A stretch of 64,000 bases of DNA from DATFQI01 sp963816955 (GTDB lineage: Bacteria; Actinomycetota; Thermoleophilia; Solirubrobacterales; Solirubrobacteraceae). Position numbers and translations under genes: made by a program. Below the pieces are notes generated by a model. The model did no database searches. It was given only the letters and a program-made list of their open reading frames with translations, and was not told where the DNA came from. Shown here piece by piece: positions 17,307 to 25,352 of this stretch (the stretch's first letter is position 1; every line of letters starts with the position of its first letter). The DNA is taken from positions 62,001-126,000 of the forward strand of contig CAWFME010000010.1 in assembly GCA_963816955.1 (NCBI GenBank), read 5' to 3'.

Positions 17307-17460
17307 ACGTCAACGGCGCGCTGGGTAGGGAGGTGAGGGAGCCACCCGCGCGCCCGATCCGGACGCGAGCGTGCAGTTGCTACGCCTATACGTGAACAAG
17401 TAACCCGTCGAGTCGCGCGGGGGCCCGAACCCTCCCCCGTACATGCCCGCCGTTGAACCC
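17304..17460. repeat. Intergenic repeat family, copy B (facing half-copies)
   Basis: The left half starts at the upstream TGA with AACGTCAACGGCGCGCTGGG, then the GGGAGG-T-GAGGGAGCC core and a 23-base block (17356-17378) identical to 21967-21989 in copy C. The right end has CCCGCCGTTGAAC (17448-17460), the inverted counterpart of the left end. A small GGGGG/CCCCC hairpin lies between. It sits between the convergent YYY and Agl23-like genes. Confidence 0.7.
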
Positions 17461-17477
17461 TGCAGGCGGGCGGCGCC

Positions 17478-19103
17478 CTACTCGCCGGCGCCGCCGGAGA
17501 CGACCCTCCGCACGTAGACCCACTCCGGCATGCCGCCGGTCGGGTTCCAGGGCTCGCGGGCGCTCATCCAGCGCCACCAGTTCGCGGGCGAGAGCGCGCC
17601 GCCGTAGTCGCGCACCCACCAGACGCGGAAGCGGATCTGGCGGCCGTCGTAGCCCGTCAGGGTCGGCTGCAGGCGCGTGTTGGAGGCCTGGGTGAGCACG
17701 ATCACGTCGCTGTCGACCGGCGGCTCTCCGGTGGTGGCGAGGTCCAGGTAGCCGACGTCGCGGTCGCGGAAGTACCACGCCCACGGGAAGGTCGCGCCCT
17801 CCGCCGAGTCGATCAGGATCTTCAGGCGGCCGTCGCGGCGCTCGTCGAGCGCGACGATGCGCCGGGCCTGGTCGGAGACGTCGGTCGAGGACTGGGTGGA
17901 GACGAGGAACTCGCGCGGATCGGCGGGGTGGACCGCGTTGACGAGCACGGACGCGTAGACCGTGTAGGCGAGCGCGAGCGCGGTGAGCCCGAGCCCGACC
18001 CGGCCCGCCGCCGACCGGCGCGCCGTCCACAGCGCCTGCAAGCCGACCCCGGCCAGCAGGATCAGCGGCAGCAGCGGGTGCAGCACCAGCCAGGCGAACT
18101 TCTCGCCGGCCCACGAGTAGACGATCAGCGAGAGGACGAACGCCCAGACGAGGAACAGCCGCAGCAGGGTCGGGCGCCGGAACGCCACCACCGCGCCGAT
18201 GGCGCCGAGCGCCAGCACCGGCCACTCGTCGGCGAACAGCAGGACGGAGTAGAAGCCCGGCGGCTCGCCGCCGCGGCCCACGTCGTGCTGGCCGAGCCAG
18301 TAGTCGAGCCCGGTCCAGAGCCCGTAGATCCCGCTCGGGTGCGTGAAGAACGTCGTGAACAGCACCGTGTAGACGCCGAGGAAGGCCGCGACGCCCCAGG
18401 CGTACGGCTCGGCGCCGATCTCGAGCAGGCGCCGCACGATCGGGCCCTCGCGCCAGTCACCCGCCCGCCAGCCCTGCACGGCGATCGCCACCAGGAAGAA
18501 GCTGCCGGCCACGAAGACCGTGATGAACGTGGACTCCTTCGTCGCGAAGCTGGCGGCCAGGAGGGCACCGAACGCGGCCGGGTGCCAGCGGCGCGGCGCG
18601 TCGAAGAAGCGGAAGACGATCACGAGCATCGCCAGCGTGATCGCGGCGATGTAGATGTCCTCGCGCGCGAAGCGCGAGAAGTACAGATACGACGGCCCGA
18701 TCGCCAGCAACGCACCGGCCGCGAACGCGGCGAGGCGCCCGAGCTGCGCCCGCAGCGGGTACGTGAGCGCGATCATCGCGGTGCCCATCAGGGCCGGCGC
18801 GAGGCGGGCGGTGAAGTCCGAGTCCCCGAACAGCGTGTACACCGCCGCGGTCAGGTAGAAGCGCAGCGGCCCGTGCAGCAGCGGGTCGTACTTGTAGTCG
18901 CCCTCGGTCTGCAGCACCCAGGAGAAGTAGGCGTCCTGGCTCTCGTCGTGATGGAACGGCCGCGCACCGAGGTCGATCAGCCGCAGCCCCAGCGCGATCG
19001 CCACCAGCACGCCCCAGGCGATCAGGTCCCAGCGCGGGCGGCGCGGCCGCGAGCTCGCGGCCACGGCGGCGGGACGCTCGGCGAGCTCGGCTTGGCTAGG
19101 CAC
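17478..19103 (-). CDS. Agl23-like membrane glycosyltransferase (TIGR03663 type)
   Basis: A 541-residue polytopic protein of the GT-C/PMT-like class with roughly eleven membrane segments. The N-terminal catalytic-loop motif is RPFHHDESQDAYF (about 48-60), matching the DxE-type acidic motif of lipid-linked-sugar glycosyltransferases. FAREDIYIA and the C-terminal extracellular domain (DERRDGRLKIL...) fit the TIGR03663 family, found alongside YYY proteins in archaea and some bacteria. It probably glycosylates an envelope polymer or protein from a polyprenyl-linked donor. It overlaps the flippase-like gene by 8 bases. Confidence 0.85.
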   Translation of the reverse strand: MPSQAELAERPAAVAASSRPRRPRWDLIAWGVLVAIALGLRLIDLGARPFHHDESQDAYFSWVLQTEGDYKYDPLLHGPLRFYLTAAVYTLFGDSDFTARLAPALMGTAMIALTYPLRAQLGRLAAFAAGALLAIGPSYLYFSRFAREDIYIAAITLAMLVIVFRFFDAPRRWHPAAFGALLAASFATKESTFITVFVAGSFFLVAIAVQGWRAGDWREGPIVRRLLEIGAEPYAWGVAAFLGVYTVLFTTFFTHPSGIYGLWTGLDYWLGQHDVGRGGEPPGFYSVLLFADEWPVLALGAIGAVVAFRRPTLLRLFLVWAFVLSLIVYSWAGEKFAWLVLHPLLPLILLAGVGLQALWTARRSAAGRVGLGLTALALAYTVYASVLVNAVHPADPREFLVSTQSSTDVSDQARRIVALDERRDGRLKILIDSAEGATFPWAWYFRDRDVGYLDLATTGEPPVDSDVIVLTQASNTRLQPTLTGYDGRQIRFRVWWVRDYGGALSPANWWRWMSAREPWNPTGGMPEWVYVRRVVSGGAGE

Positions 19104-20139
19104 GGGCGGTTCGGAGCTTGCCGAGGCCGCCGTAGCGCGTCACGAGCAGGGCCAGGCCGGCGAGCGTGATCGGGACGACGATGACGAAGCGCAGCATCAC
19201 GACGTAGGCCACGGCCTGGGCGCTGGTGGCGCCGAGCGCCTTGATCCCGATGATCGCGGCGGCGTCCTGCGTCCCCGCGTAGGCGGGCCCGGACGGGATC
19301 ATCGCGAAGATGCTCGCCAGCGCGACGATGTAGAGCGCCTCGATCGGCGTCATCCCGAACCCGACGCCCGCGGCGGAGGCCATCCACACGCCGGCCTCGA
19401 TCGTCCACACGACCATCGTCAGGCCGAGCAACCGCAGGCCGTGGTGGGCGCGGCGCAGCCGGAGCGTCGACGAGGCGATCGGCGCGATGAAGCCCATCAC
19501 CCGCTCGTTGCGGCGCACCAGCAGGTAGGCGAGCGTGGCCGCCACGGCCGCCCCCGCGGAGGCGAGCAGCACGTACTCGACCTTGTCGGCGCCGACCTCG
19601 CCGAGCAGGCCGTAGCCGACGATCACGAAGATCACGAGCAGCAGGCCGACGTCGAGCAGCCGCTCCGCGAGCAGCGTCCCGACGACGTTGCGCATCCGCA
19701 GCGCGGCGCGCGGCGCCATCAGCACGACGCGGATCGCGTCGCCCGCGCGCGCAGGGAGCAGGTTGTTGCCCATGTAGCCGATGACGTTGAGCTCGTGCGT
19801 CACCCGGCGCGACGGCGTCCCGCCCTCGTCGGCGAGCAACCGCAGCCAGCGCTCGCCGCGGACGAACGTCGCGAGCCAGTAGAGCAGCACCGCGCCGGCG
19901 ACCGCGAGCCACTCGCCGGCGTCCTGCGGCAACCGCGGCGCGGGCTGGCGCACCGCCCAGTAGACGACCCCGGCGAGCGCGAGCACGGAGACGGCGGCGC
20001 CGATCCACGACGCGCGCGAGCTCCGATGCGGGGCGGGGTCGGCTGCGGGCGCGGGCGCGGGCGGCGCCGGCCGCGGGGATGCGGGGACGGGCGTCTCGAT
20101 GTGGGGAATGATGGCGGACGCCCCCGCCGTCACACTCAT
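19096..20139 (-). CDS. Lysylphosphatidylglycerol synthase/AglD-type flippase-like membrane protein
   Basis: A protein of about 347 residues with a short Pro/Ala-rich N-terminus followed by seven to eight membrane segments. NLLPARAGDAIRVVLM and IPSGPAYAGTQDAA are the signatures of the UPF0104/flippase-like domain shared by MprF N-termini and AglD. It is upstream of, and overlapping with, the Agl23-like gene, so the two are co-transcribed. A role in moving or modifying a lipid-linked envelope component is inferred. The start is uncertain: the ATG chosen is 4 bases from the divergent VOC gene start. Confidence 0.82.
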   Translation of the reverse strand: MSVTAGASAIIPHIETPVPASPRPAPPAPAPAADPAPHRSSRASWIGAAVSVLALAGVVYWAVRQPAPRLPQDAGEWLAVAGAVLLYWLATFVRGERWLRLLADEGGTPSRRVTHELNVIGYMGNNLLPARAGDAIRVVLMAPRAALRMRNVVGTLLAERLLDVGLLLVIFVIVGYGLLGEVGADKVEYVLLASAGAAVAATLAYLLVRRNERVMGFIAPIASSTLRLRRAHHGLRLLGLTMVVWTIEAGVWMASAAGVGFGMTPIEALYIVALASIFAMIPSGPAYAGTQDAAAIIGIKALGATSAQAVAYVVMLRFVIVVPITLAGLALLVTRYGGLGKLRTARA

Positions 20140-20143
20140 CTGC

Positions 20144-20782
20144 ATGGCACCCGACCTCGACCGCGACGCCGCCACGCCCGCCAGGCAGGGCACCGTGCCG
20201 GTGGCGCGCGCGATCGCCCTGCCCGGAGACGCCGGCACGTGGGAGCGGCTCGGCTTCGTGCCGGGAGCGCCGGTCGGCGAGGTGCGGATGGAGCCCGGCG
20301 CGGCGCGGCTGGAGCTGGGCATCGAGGGGTTGCTGCACGATCGCCCCGACGGGCTCGCGCTCGTCGCGGTCCCGCCGGAGCCCGTGCAGCCGGGCACCCA
20401 CCCCAACGGCGCGACGGTCGTCGACCACGTCGTGGCGCTGACGGACGACATGGACCGAACGCTCGCGGCGCTGCTGGAGGCCGGTCTCGAGGTGCGCCGC
20501 ATGCGCGTGCCGCCCGAGGCGCCCGCCCGCCAGGCGTTCATCAACCTCCGCACGCTGCTGCTCGAGGTCGTCGAGGTCGAGGGCGACGAGCCCGCGCTGT
20601 GGGGCGTGACGATCGTGGTCGCCGACCTCGAAGCGCTCGCGCGGGACCTCGGCAGCCTGCTCGACGCGCCGCGCGAGGCCGTCCAGGCCGACCGGCGGAT
20701 CGCGACCGTCAGCCAGGACGCCGACCTCCCGACGCCGCTCGCCTTCATGAACCCGAGACCGAAACGATCGCCCGCCGCCTGA
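20144..20782 (+). CDS. VOC (glyoxalase/bleomycin-resistance fold) family protein
   Basis: A 212-residue protein with two half-VOC units. The segment NGATVVDHVVALTDDMDRTLAALLEAGLEVRRM (about 87-120) is a typical N-terminal VOC betaalphabeta unit, and ALWGVTIVVADLEALARDLG is a second. Metal ligands expected in VOC enzymes are partly visible (His95 in DHVV, Glu143 in LEVVEVEG). Substrate unknown. It starts divergently from the flippase-like gene; an ATG at 20099 would overlap that gene and is less likely. Confidence 0.72.
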   Translation: MAPDLDRDAATPARQGTVPVARAIALPGDAGTWERLGFVPGAPVGEVRMEPGAARLELGIEGLLHDRPDGLALVAVPPEPVQPGTHPNGATVVDHVVALTDDMDRTLAALLEAGLEVRRMRVPPEAPARQAFINLRTLLLEVVEVEGDEPALWGVTIVVADLEALARDLGSLLDAPREAVQADRRIATVSQDADLPTPLAFMNPRPKRSPAA

Positions 20783-20795
20783 GTTTCAGAGCGAC

Positions 20796-21968
20796 GTGCG
20801 CCGTGTCGCTCTCGCCGTCCTCTCCGCCGCCGCCGTGCTCGTCCCCGCTTCCGGCGCGAGCGCCGACTACGTGATCGACGGCCGCGGCTTCGGCCACGGC
20901 GTCGGGATGTCGCAGTACGGCGCCCACGGCTACGCCCTGCGCGAGGACCGCGACTTCCGCTGGATCCTCGGCCACTACTACCCGGGCACGAGCGTCGGCC
21001 GGGTCGCCTCGTCCCGCGTGCGCGTGGTGCTGCGCGACACCCGCGTGCCGAAGCTCTGCGGCGCGACGCGGGCCCGGGCCGCGGGCGGGCGCACGCTCAG
21101 GCTGCGTGACTCGCGCGTCTACGCCTTCAGCGCGTACGGCGCGGGCAAGCTGCGCGTCGTCGACACGTCCAGCGGCCGCACCCGCGGCCGCCTGCGCGCG
21201 CCGGTGCGCGTCACGGGCGGCGTCTCGACGTGCGTCCGCGGGCAGGCCATCAACGGCGTCCGCAACGGGACCTACCGCGGCGCGATGCGCCTGCACCGCG
21301 ACGACGGCCGCACGATCCTCGCCGTCAACGACCTCGGCGTCGAGTCCTACCTGCAGGGCGTCGTGACGGCCGAGATGCCGGCGAGCTGGGCCGCCGAGGC
21401 GCTCAAGGCCCAGGCGGTCGTCGCCCGCTCCTACGCGCTGCGCAACCGCCGCAGCGACCGCGTCTTCGATCTCTATCCCGACACCCGCTCGCAGGTCTAC
21501 CGCGGCGTCGCCGGCGAGACCGCCGCGGCGATCACCGCAGCCCGCGCCACGCGCGCGCTCGCCGTCCGCTACGGCGTCGAGATCGCGCAGACGTTCTTCC
21601 ACTCCACCTCGGGCGGGCGCACCGCCGGCTACGTCGAGGGCTTCGGCGGCGGCATCGAGGTCCCGTACCTGCGCCCGGTCGACGACGCCCACGACGACAT
21701 CTCGCCGCTGCACACCTGGACTGTGCGCCTGACCGACCGCGATATGGAGCGCAGGCTGCGCGAGCTCGTGCTCGGCGAGCTGCAGGACGTGAGGGTCGCG
21801 AGCAAGGGGGAGACCGGCCGCGCCTTGACGGTGGACGTCGTCGGAGACGAGGGCACGATCCAGATCTCGGGCTTCGAGCTGCGCCGGCGGCTGGAGCTGC
21901 GCAGCCACTGGTTCACGGTCCGGCGAACGTCAACGGTAGGGGAGCGGGGAGCCACCCGCGACGCCTGA
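20796..21968 (+). CDS. SpoIID/LytB-domain exported protein
   Basis: A 390-residue secreted protein: a 23-residue signal peptide (VRRVALAVLSAAAVLVPASGASA), FGHGVGMSQYGAHGYA repeat near 31-46, then the SpoIID domain with YLQGVVTAEMPASWAAEALKAQAVVARSYAL (about 183-213) and TFFHSTSGG. SpoIID domains act on denuded peptidoglycan glycan strands or stimulate amidases. The organism shows no other sporulation gene here, so a cell-wall remodelling role is likelier. The last 14 codons (from 21924) lie within repeat copy C: where copy B has a TGA stop, this copy has CGA, so translation reads on. Confidence 0.88.
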   Translation: MRRVALAVLSAAAVLVPASGASADYVIDGRGFGHGVGMSQYGAHGYALREDRDFRWILGHYYPGTSVGRVASSRVRVVLRDTRVPKLCGATRARAAGGRTLRLRDSRVYAFSAYGAGKLRVVDTSSGRTRGRLRAPVRVTGGVSTCVRGQAINGVRNGTYRGAMRLHRDDGRTILAVNDLGVESYLQGVVTAEMPASWAAEALKAQAVVARSYALRNRRSDRVFDLYPDTRSQVYRGVAGETAAAITAARATRALAVRYGVEIAQTFFHSTSGGRTAGYVEGFGGGIEVPYLRPVDDAHDDISPLHTWTVRLTDRDMERRLRELVLGELQDVRVASKGETGRALTVDVVGDEGTIQISGFELRRRLELRSHWFTVRRTSTVGERGATRDA

Positions 21969-22081
21969 TCCGGACGCGAGCGTGCAGTTCCTCTGCCTAT
22001 GACGTAGTTATCGACCCCTCGGGTGAAACTCGGGGCGCCGGCGCACCCCTCACCTCCCTACCCAGCCGCCGTTGACGTTCG
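21924..22081. repeat. Intergenic repeat family, copy C (MITE-like inverted pair)
   Basis: Thirteen-base perfect terminal inverted repeats CGAACGTCAACGG (21924-21936) and its complement (22069-22081) bound a 158-base unit. The left half has the GGGGAGCCACCCGCG core and the 23-base block at 21967-21989 identical to copy B. The right half is a reversed copy of the CAACGGCGGCTGGGTAGGGA arm. It overlaps the 3' end of the SpoIID-like gene. Confidence 0.8.
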
Positions 22082-22083
22082 GG

Positions 22084-22100
22084 TTCGAACCCGGTTCGAA
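22084..22100. promoter_or_regulatory. Operator-like palindrome TTCGAACC-C-GGTTCGAA
   Basis: A perfect 17-base palindrome lies 15 bases upstream of a -35 box and overlaps a second one (GGGTTCGAACCC, 22081-22092). The half-sites TCGAAC and GTTCGA are those of the actinobacterial SOS box, but the spacer is 3 bases where the LexA consensus has 4. It probably binds a dimeric regulator; LexA itself is doubtful. Confidence 0.5.
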
Positions 22101-22115
22101 TCGTCAGCGCGCCGA

Positions 22116-22145
22116 TTGGACGGATCCCGGTTCGTCTTGTACCTT
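22116..22145 (+). promoter_or_regulatory. Promoter TTGGAC-N18-TACCTT
   Basis: A -35 box TTGGAC (22116-22121) and -10 box TACCTT (22140-22145) are spaced by 18 bases. The -10 ends 11 bases before the ATG of the 37-residue ORF at 22157, so the leader would be only a few bases. It would drive the small ORF and the coiled-coil gene. Confidence 0.6.
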
Positions 22146-22156
22146 GGCTTGACCGT

Positions 22157-22270
22157 ATGACCGCCCTGCACGCCATTGCGACCCAGCTGAACGCCGCCAT
22201 CGAGCGGCCGGTCGTCGTGCGCGCGAAGGGCGGCAACGCCATGACGTTCGACCTCCCGCGCGGCAGCTAG
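22157..22270 (+). CDS. Small ORF, 37 residues, unknown function
   Basis: A short ORF (MTALHAIATQLNAAIERP... ending TFDLPRGS) placed directly behind a good promoter and 15 bases before the next gene. It has no signal or membrane segment. The N-terminal half is a predicted amphipathic helix, and the second half contains a VVVRAKGGNAMTFD strand-like part. Codon third positions are strongly G/C like real genes here. It could be a leader peptide or a small partner of the coiled-coil protein. I do not recognise a family. Confidence 0.5.
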   Translation: MTALHAIATQLNAAIERPVVVRAKGGNAMTFDLPRGS

Positions 22271-22285
22271 CGGACGGAGCATCAC

Positions 22286-23350
22286 ATGGCCCCGTCCGCG
22301 CACAACGCGGGCGGTGGGCGTCGTGTGACGCGCTGGACCCGCGAAGAGATCATCGAGAAGCTCCGGGAGTGGAACGACCGCTACGGCGAGCCGCCGTGCT
22401 CGGCCGACTGGAACCCGTCGCTGGCCCGCTGGCGTGCCCAGGAGTGGCGTGCCGAGCGCTACCGCGAGGGGGTCTGGCCGTCCACCAACGCCGCCAAGCG
22501 CCCGTTCGACGGCAGCTTCGACGCGGCCGTGCGCGCGGCCGGCCTGGAGCCGCACCGGCCCGGGCCGCGCCGCCGCCTGCCCGGTGAGGCGCGCCCGCTG
22601 GTCGAGCGCCGCGACGACGGCTGGGCGCGCGTGCCGCGCGACGTGGCCGACGAGCTGCTGGCCGCCGACGAGCGCGCGCGGCTGGCCGAGGCGCACGCCG
22701 CCGCGCTCGAGCGCCGGCTGGCCGCCGCGGAGCGCCGTGCCGAGCGGGCCGAGGCCAAGGCGGGCGACGCGCGCCGCCGCGCGCGCCGTGCGAGCGAGCA
22801 GGCCGGCCGGGCCCGGCGCGCGCGCGAGCGCACACGGCTGACGGCTGCGGAGACCCGCGAGCTGACGATCGAGCGGCTGGAGTCCGTGAGCACGGAGGCC
22901 GAGGCGCGCGTGCGCGCCTCCGAGGACCAGGCCGAGGCCGCCGCCCAGGATGCCTACGAGGCGCGCCGCGCCATGCGCGCAGCGGACTCGCGAGCGTCGA
23001 GTGCTGAGGCCCGGGCGGTCGCGGCGGAGCGGCTGGCGGCGGCGACGCGCGCCGAGCTCAGCTCGGAGGGCACGAGCCAGGCGTGGGCGGCGACCCGCGA
23101 GGCCGAGGCCCGCGCTGCGGAGGCCGAGCGGCGCTCGCGCGAGCTCGCGTCGCTGGTCTGCGGCGAGCAGCGGCGCCTGACCGCGGCCGAGCTGGCGGCC
23201 CTGCGCGACAGCGGCCCGTCGGGCCCCGCGGTGCTGGCCAAGGCGCTGAAGGCGCTGGGCGCGGCGCGCGCCAAGGGCGACCGCACGGGCCTGGCCGCGG
23301 CGCTCGGCGAGCTCGCCTCCGCGGCCGTGCGTTGGCGGGACCGGCTCTAA
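22286..23350 (+). CDS. Homing-endonuclease-associated-repeat protein with long coiled coil
   Basis: A 354-residue protein in three parts. Residues about 15-90 contain a helical repeat unit of the HNH_repeat/HEAR type (RWTREEIIEKLREWNDRYGEPP, then WPSTNAAKRPFDGSFDAAVRAAGLEP), found beside homing endonucleases and thought to bind DNA. Residues about 105-295 are an almost continuous Ala/Arg/Glu coiled coil. The last 50 residues are a short helical domain. No HNH or other nuclease catalytic motif is present. It is probably a DNA-binding structural or regulatory protein. It is followed by a strong hairpin. Confidence 0.7.
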   Translation: MAPSAHNAGGGRRVTRWTREEIIEKLREWNDRYGEPPCSADWNPSLARWRAQEWRAERYREGVWPSTNAAKRPFDGSFDAAVRAAGLEPHRPGPRRRLPGEARPLVERRDDGWARVPRDVADELLAADERARLAEAHAAALERRLAAAERRAERAEAKAGDARRRARRASEQAGRARRARERTRLTAAETRELTIERLESVSTEAEARVRASEDQAEAAAQDAYEARRAMRAADSRASSAEARAVAAERLAAATRAELSSEGTSQAWAATREAEARAAEAERRSRELASLVCGEQRRLTAAELAALRDSGPSGPAVLAKALKALGAARAKGDRTGLAAALGELASAAVRWRDRL

Positions 23351-23371
23351 AGACTCACGCTTTAGCCGGTC
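23339..23371 (+). terminator. Hairpin terminator after the coiled-coil gene
   Basis: GACCGGCT(c)TAAAG pairs with CTTTAGCCGGTC, giving a 12-base stem with a single bulged C and a loop of about 8 bases. The TAA stop codon lies inside the left arm. It ends 19 bases before the PilZ gene start. Confidence 0.65.
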
Positions 23372-23378
23372 CCGCCGA

Positions 23379-23384
23379 TATCAA
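23379..23384 (+). promoter_or_regulatory. -10 element TATCAA before the PilZ gene
   Basis: TATCAA ends 5 bases before the GTG start of the PilZ gene and follows a terminator hairpin. The transcript would be leaderless. Confidence 0.4.
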
Positions 23385-23389
23385 CGGAA

Positions 23390-24010
23390 GTGACGACGGC
23401 GACCGCCAACATGCTCACCGAGGGCCAGATCGTCCAGCTGGACCTCGGCGGCAAGACCTCGGCACTGCCGTGCCGCGTGCTCGGGTTCACCGGCGCCTCG
23501 GTGCTGCTGGGCCCGGTCGTGCCCGCCACCGCGCCGACCGCCGACGCGATCGAGGCCGGCCGCGAGGCGTACGTGGTCATCGACGATGACGAGCAGGTCC
23601 ACGCCCTTCGCGCCAAGGTCCGGCCCGGCTCGGAGGCCGGCGAGGTCCTGATCACCGTCACCGACGCCTTCCGCCTCGGGCAGCGCCGCGCCTACTCGCG
23701 CGCCCCGCTCGCGCTGCCGGCCACGGTCGCCGCGCTCCCCGGCGGCGAGTCCTGGGAGACCGTCACGCGCGACATCAGCGCCGGCGGCGTCCGGATGGCC
23801 CGCACCAGCGCCGACGGCGAGCACGCCGACCAGCTCTCGGTCGTGCTCTCCTCGCCGGCCGCCGGCCTGCGGATCGTGACCGAGGCCGAGGTCGTCCGCC
23901 GCTCGCAGCGCGACCTGTCGCTGCGCTTCACGCAGATCGCCGAGGGCGACGTGGCGTTGCTCACACAGATCACCGTCGCGTACTACCGGCTGGGGCGGGC
24001 GGGGTCCTGA
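23390..24010 (+). CDS. PilZ-domain c-di-GMP-binding protein
   Basis: A 206-residue protein. The N-terminal 95 residues form a YcgR-N-like beta-rich domain (GQIVQLDLGG, then VRPGSEAGEVLITV). The PilZ domain starts at about 100 with the arginine-rich loop QRRAYSR and continues to TRDISAGGVRM, the D/NxSxxG part of the c-di-GMP site. The layout is that of YcgR-type effectors, which tune motility or surface behaviour when bound to c-di-GMP. The GTG start has no Shine-Dalgarno but a TATCAA box just upstream. c-di-GMP enzymes are encoded 15-18 kb downstream. Confidence 0.82.
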   Translation: MTTATANMLTEGQIVQLDLGGKTSALPCRVLGFTGASVLLGPVVPATAPTADAIEAGREAYVVIDDDEQVHALRAKVRPGSEAGEVLITVTDAFRLGQRRAYSRAPLALPATVAALPGGESWETVTRDISAGGVRMARTSADGEHADQLSVVLSSPAAGLRIVTEAEVVRRSQRDLSLRFTQIAEGDVALLTQITVAYYRLGRAGS

Positions 24011-24027
24011 TTCCTTAGGCTTGCGGC

Positions 24028-25344
24028 GTGGCCGTCGCCCCGCCGCCGCCCGTCTCCTTCAACCCGCTCAAGCGCGTCGCGCTCGAGCTCGCCGCCGAGC
24101 GCCGCTCGGGCGGGATGCCGCCCGGTGACACGCGGCCCAGCATCGCCCGCACGCGCGCGGTGATCCGCAACCCGCTCGGGCTGCTGCTCGACCTCTACGA
24201 GCGCCGCGGCCCGGTCTTCTCCATCCGCGTCCTGCACGCCAACAACGTCTTCGTGCTCGGGCCGGAGGCCAACCACTTCGTGCTCGTCTCGGGCGCCAAG
24301 CACTTCGTCTGGCGCGACGGCGGCTTCGGAGACCTGATCCCGCTGCTGGGCGACGGGCTGCTGACGGTCGACGGCGACTTCCATCGCAGCGCGCGCAAGA
24401 CCATGCTGCCCGCGTTCCACCGCGAGCGGATCGCCGGCTACCGGCAGACGATGGAGGAGGAGGCCGCGCGCGCGCTCGAAGGCCGCTATGACGGCGAGCT
24501 GCTGGACGTCTACGCGTGGGCGCGGGCGCTCGCGCTCCGGGTGGCCATGCGGGCGCTGTTCGGCTTCGATCCGGACGCCGGCCGCGGCGCCACCGACGCG
24601 GCGCGCGACTTCGAGCGCGCGCTGTCCTTCTACGGCGAGGACTACTGGCTGCAGGTGCTGCGCGGCCCGCGCACGCCGTACGCGCGGCTGATCTCCTCCC
24701 GCCGCCGGCTCGACGAGCTCGTCTACGGCGAGATCGCCCGCCGGCGCGCCTCCGGACAGCGCGGCGAGGACGTTCTGTCACTGCTGATGGACACCGAGCT
24801 GTCCGACCAGCACGTCCGCGACGAGGTGATGACGCTGCTGTTCGCGGGCCACGACACCACGACCGCGACGATCGCGTTCCTGTTCTGGGAGCTGGCCGGC
24901 CGGCCGGACTGGGAGGACCTCGACACCGCGCTGGAGGAGACGCTGCGGCTGTACCCGCCGGCGTGGATCGGCCCGCGCCGCTCGGTCTCGGCCTTCGAGC
25001 TGCACGGCCAGAAGATCCCGGCCGGCGTACCGGTCAACTACTGCTCCTGGGCCTCGCACCGGCTGCCCGACGTCTGGGAGGACCCGCACGCGTTCCGCCC
25101 CGAGCGCTTCCTCGAGGGCGAGCGCGAGAAGATCCCGCGCGGCGCCTACGTGCCCTTCGGCGGCGGCTCGCGGATCTGCCTCGGGATGCGCTTCGGGCAG
25201 ATGGAGATCGGCGTCATCGCCGCCGCGATCCGGGAGCGATTCACGCTCGAGCGACTCCCCGGCCACACGCTCGAGATCCGCCAGACGCCGACGCTCGGAC
25301 CCCGCGGCGGCCTGCCTATGCGGGTGCGCACGCGCCGTCAATAG
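24028..25344 (+). CDS. Cytochrome P450
   Basis: A 438-residue soluble P450. The oxygen-activation I-helix motif is LFAGHDTTTATIAF near 270-283, ExxR is ETLRLYPP near 308, and the heme loop is FGGGSRICLGMRFG with the axial Cys near 393. There is no membrane anchor at the N-terminus, so it needs a separate ferredoxin/reductase, none of which is adjacent. The helix pattern resembles CYP class enzymes acting on fatty acids or terpenoids, but substrate cannot be deduced. The GTG start lies 6 bases after a TAGGCT -10 box. Confidence 0.93.
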   Translation: MAVAPPPPVSFNPLKRVALELAAERRSGGMPPGDTRPSIARTRAVIRNPLGLLLDLYERRGPVFSIRVLHANNVFVLGPEANHFVLVSGAKHFVWRDGGFGDLIPLLGDGLLTVDGDFHRSARKTMLPAFHRERIAGYRQTMEEEAARALEGRYDGELLDVYAWARALALRVAMRALFGFDPDAGRGATDAARDFERALSFYGEDYWLQVLRGPRTPYARLISSRRRLDELVYGEIARRRASGQRGEDVLSLLMDTELSDQHVRDEVMTLLFAGHDTTTATIAFLFWELAGRPDWEDLDTALEETLRLYPPAWIGPRRSVSAFELHGQKIPAGVPVNYCSWASHRLPDVWEDPHAFRPERFLEGEREKIPRGAYVPFGGGSRICLGMRFGQMEIGVIAAAIRERFTLERLPGHTLEIRQTPTLGPRGGLPMRVRTRRQ

Positions 25345-25352
25345 CGACCTGG

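Noticed and set aside
13922..17395. Very long open frame of 1157 codons on the plus strand
   Set aside because: It runs through the enolase-like gene in antisense and the YYY gene in a wrong frame; only its 15074-15340 part is coding. Long shadow frames are expected at this GC content.
20796..21968. Evidence for sporulation
   Set aside because: A SpoIID domain alone is common in non-spore-formers; no other sporulation gene is in the window.
22084..22100. LexA/SOS box
   Set aside because: Half-sites match but the spacer is 3 bases and not 4, and the downstream genes are not known SOS genes. Kept only as an operator-like palindrome.
22081..22105. GGTTCGAATC-like string resembling a tRNA T-arm
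   Set aside because: No acceptor stem, D-arm or anticodon arm can be built around it; the string is explained by two overlapping palindromes.
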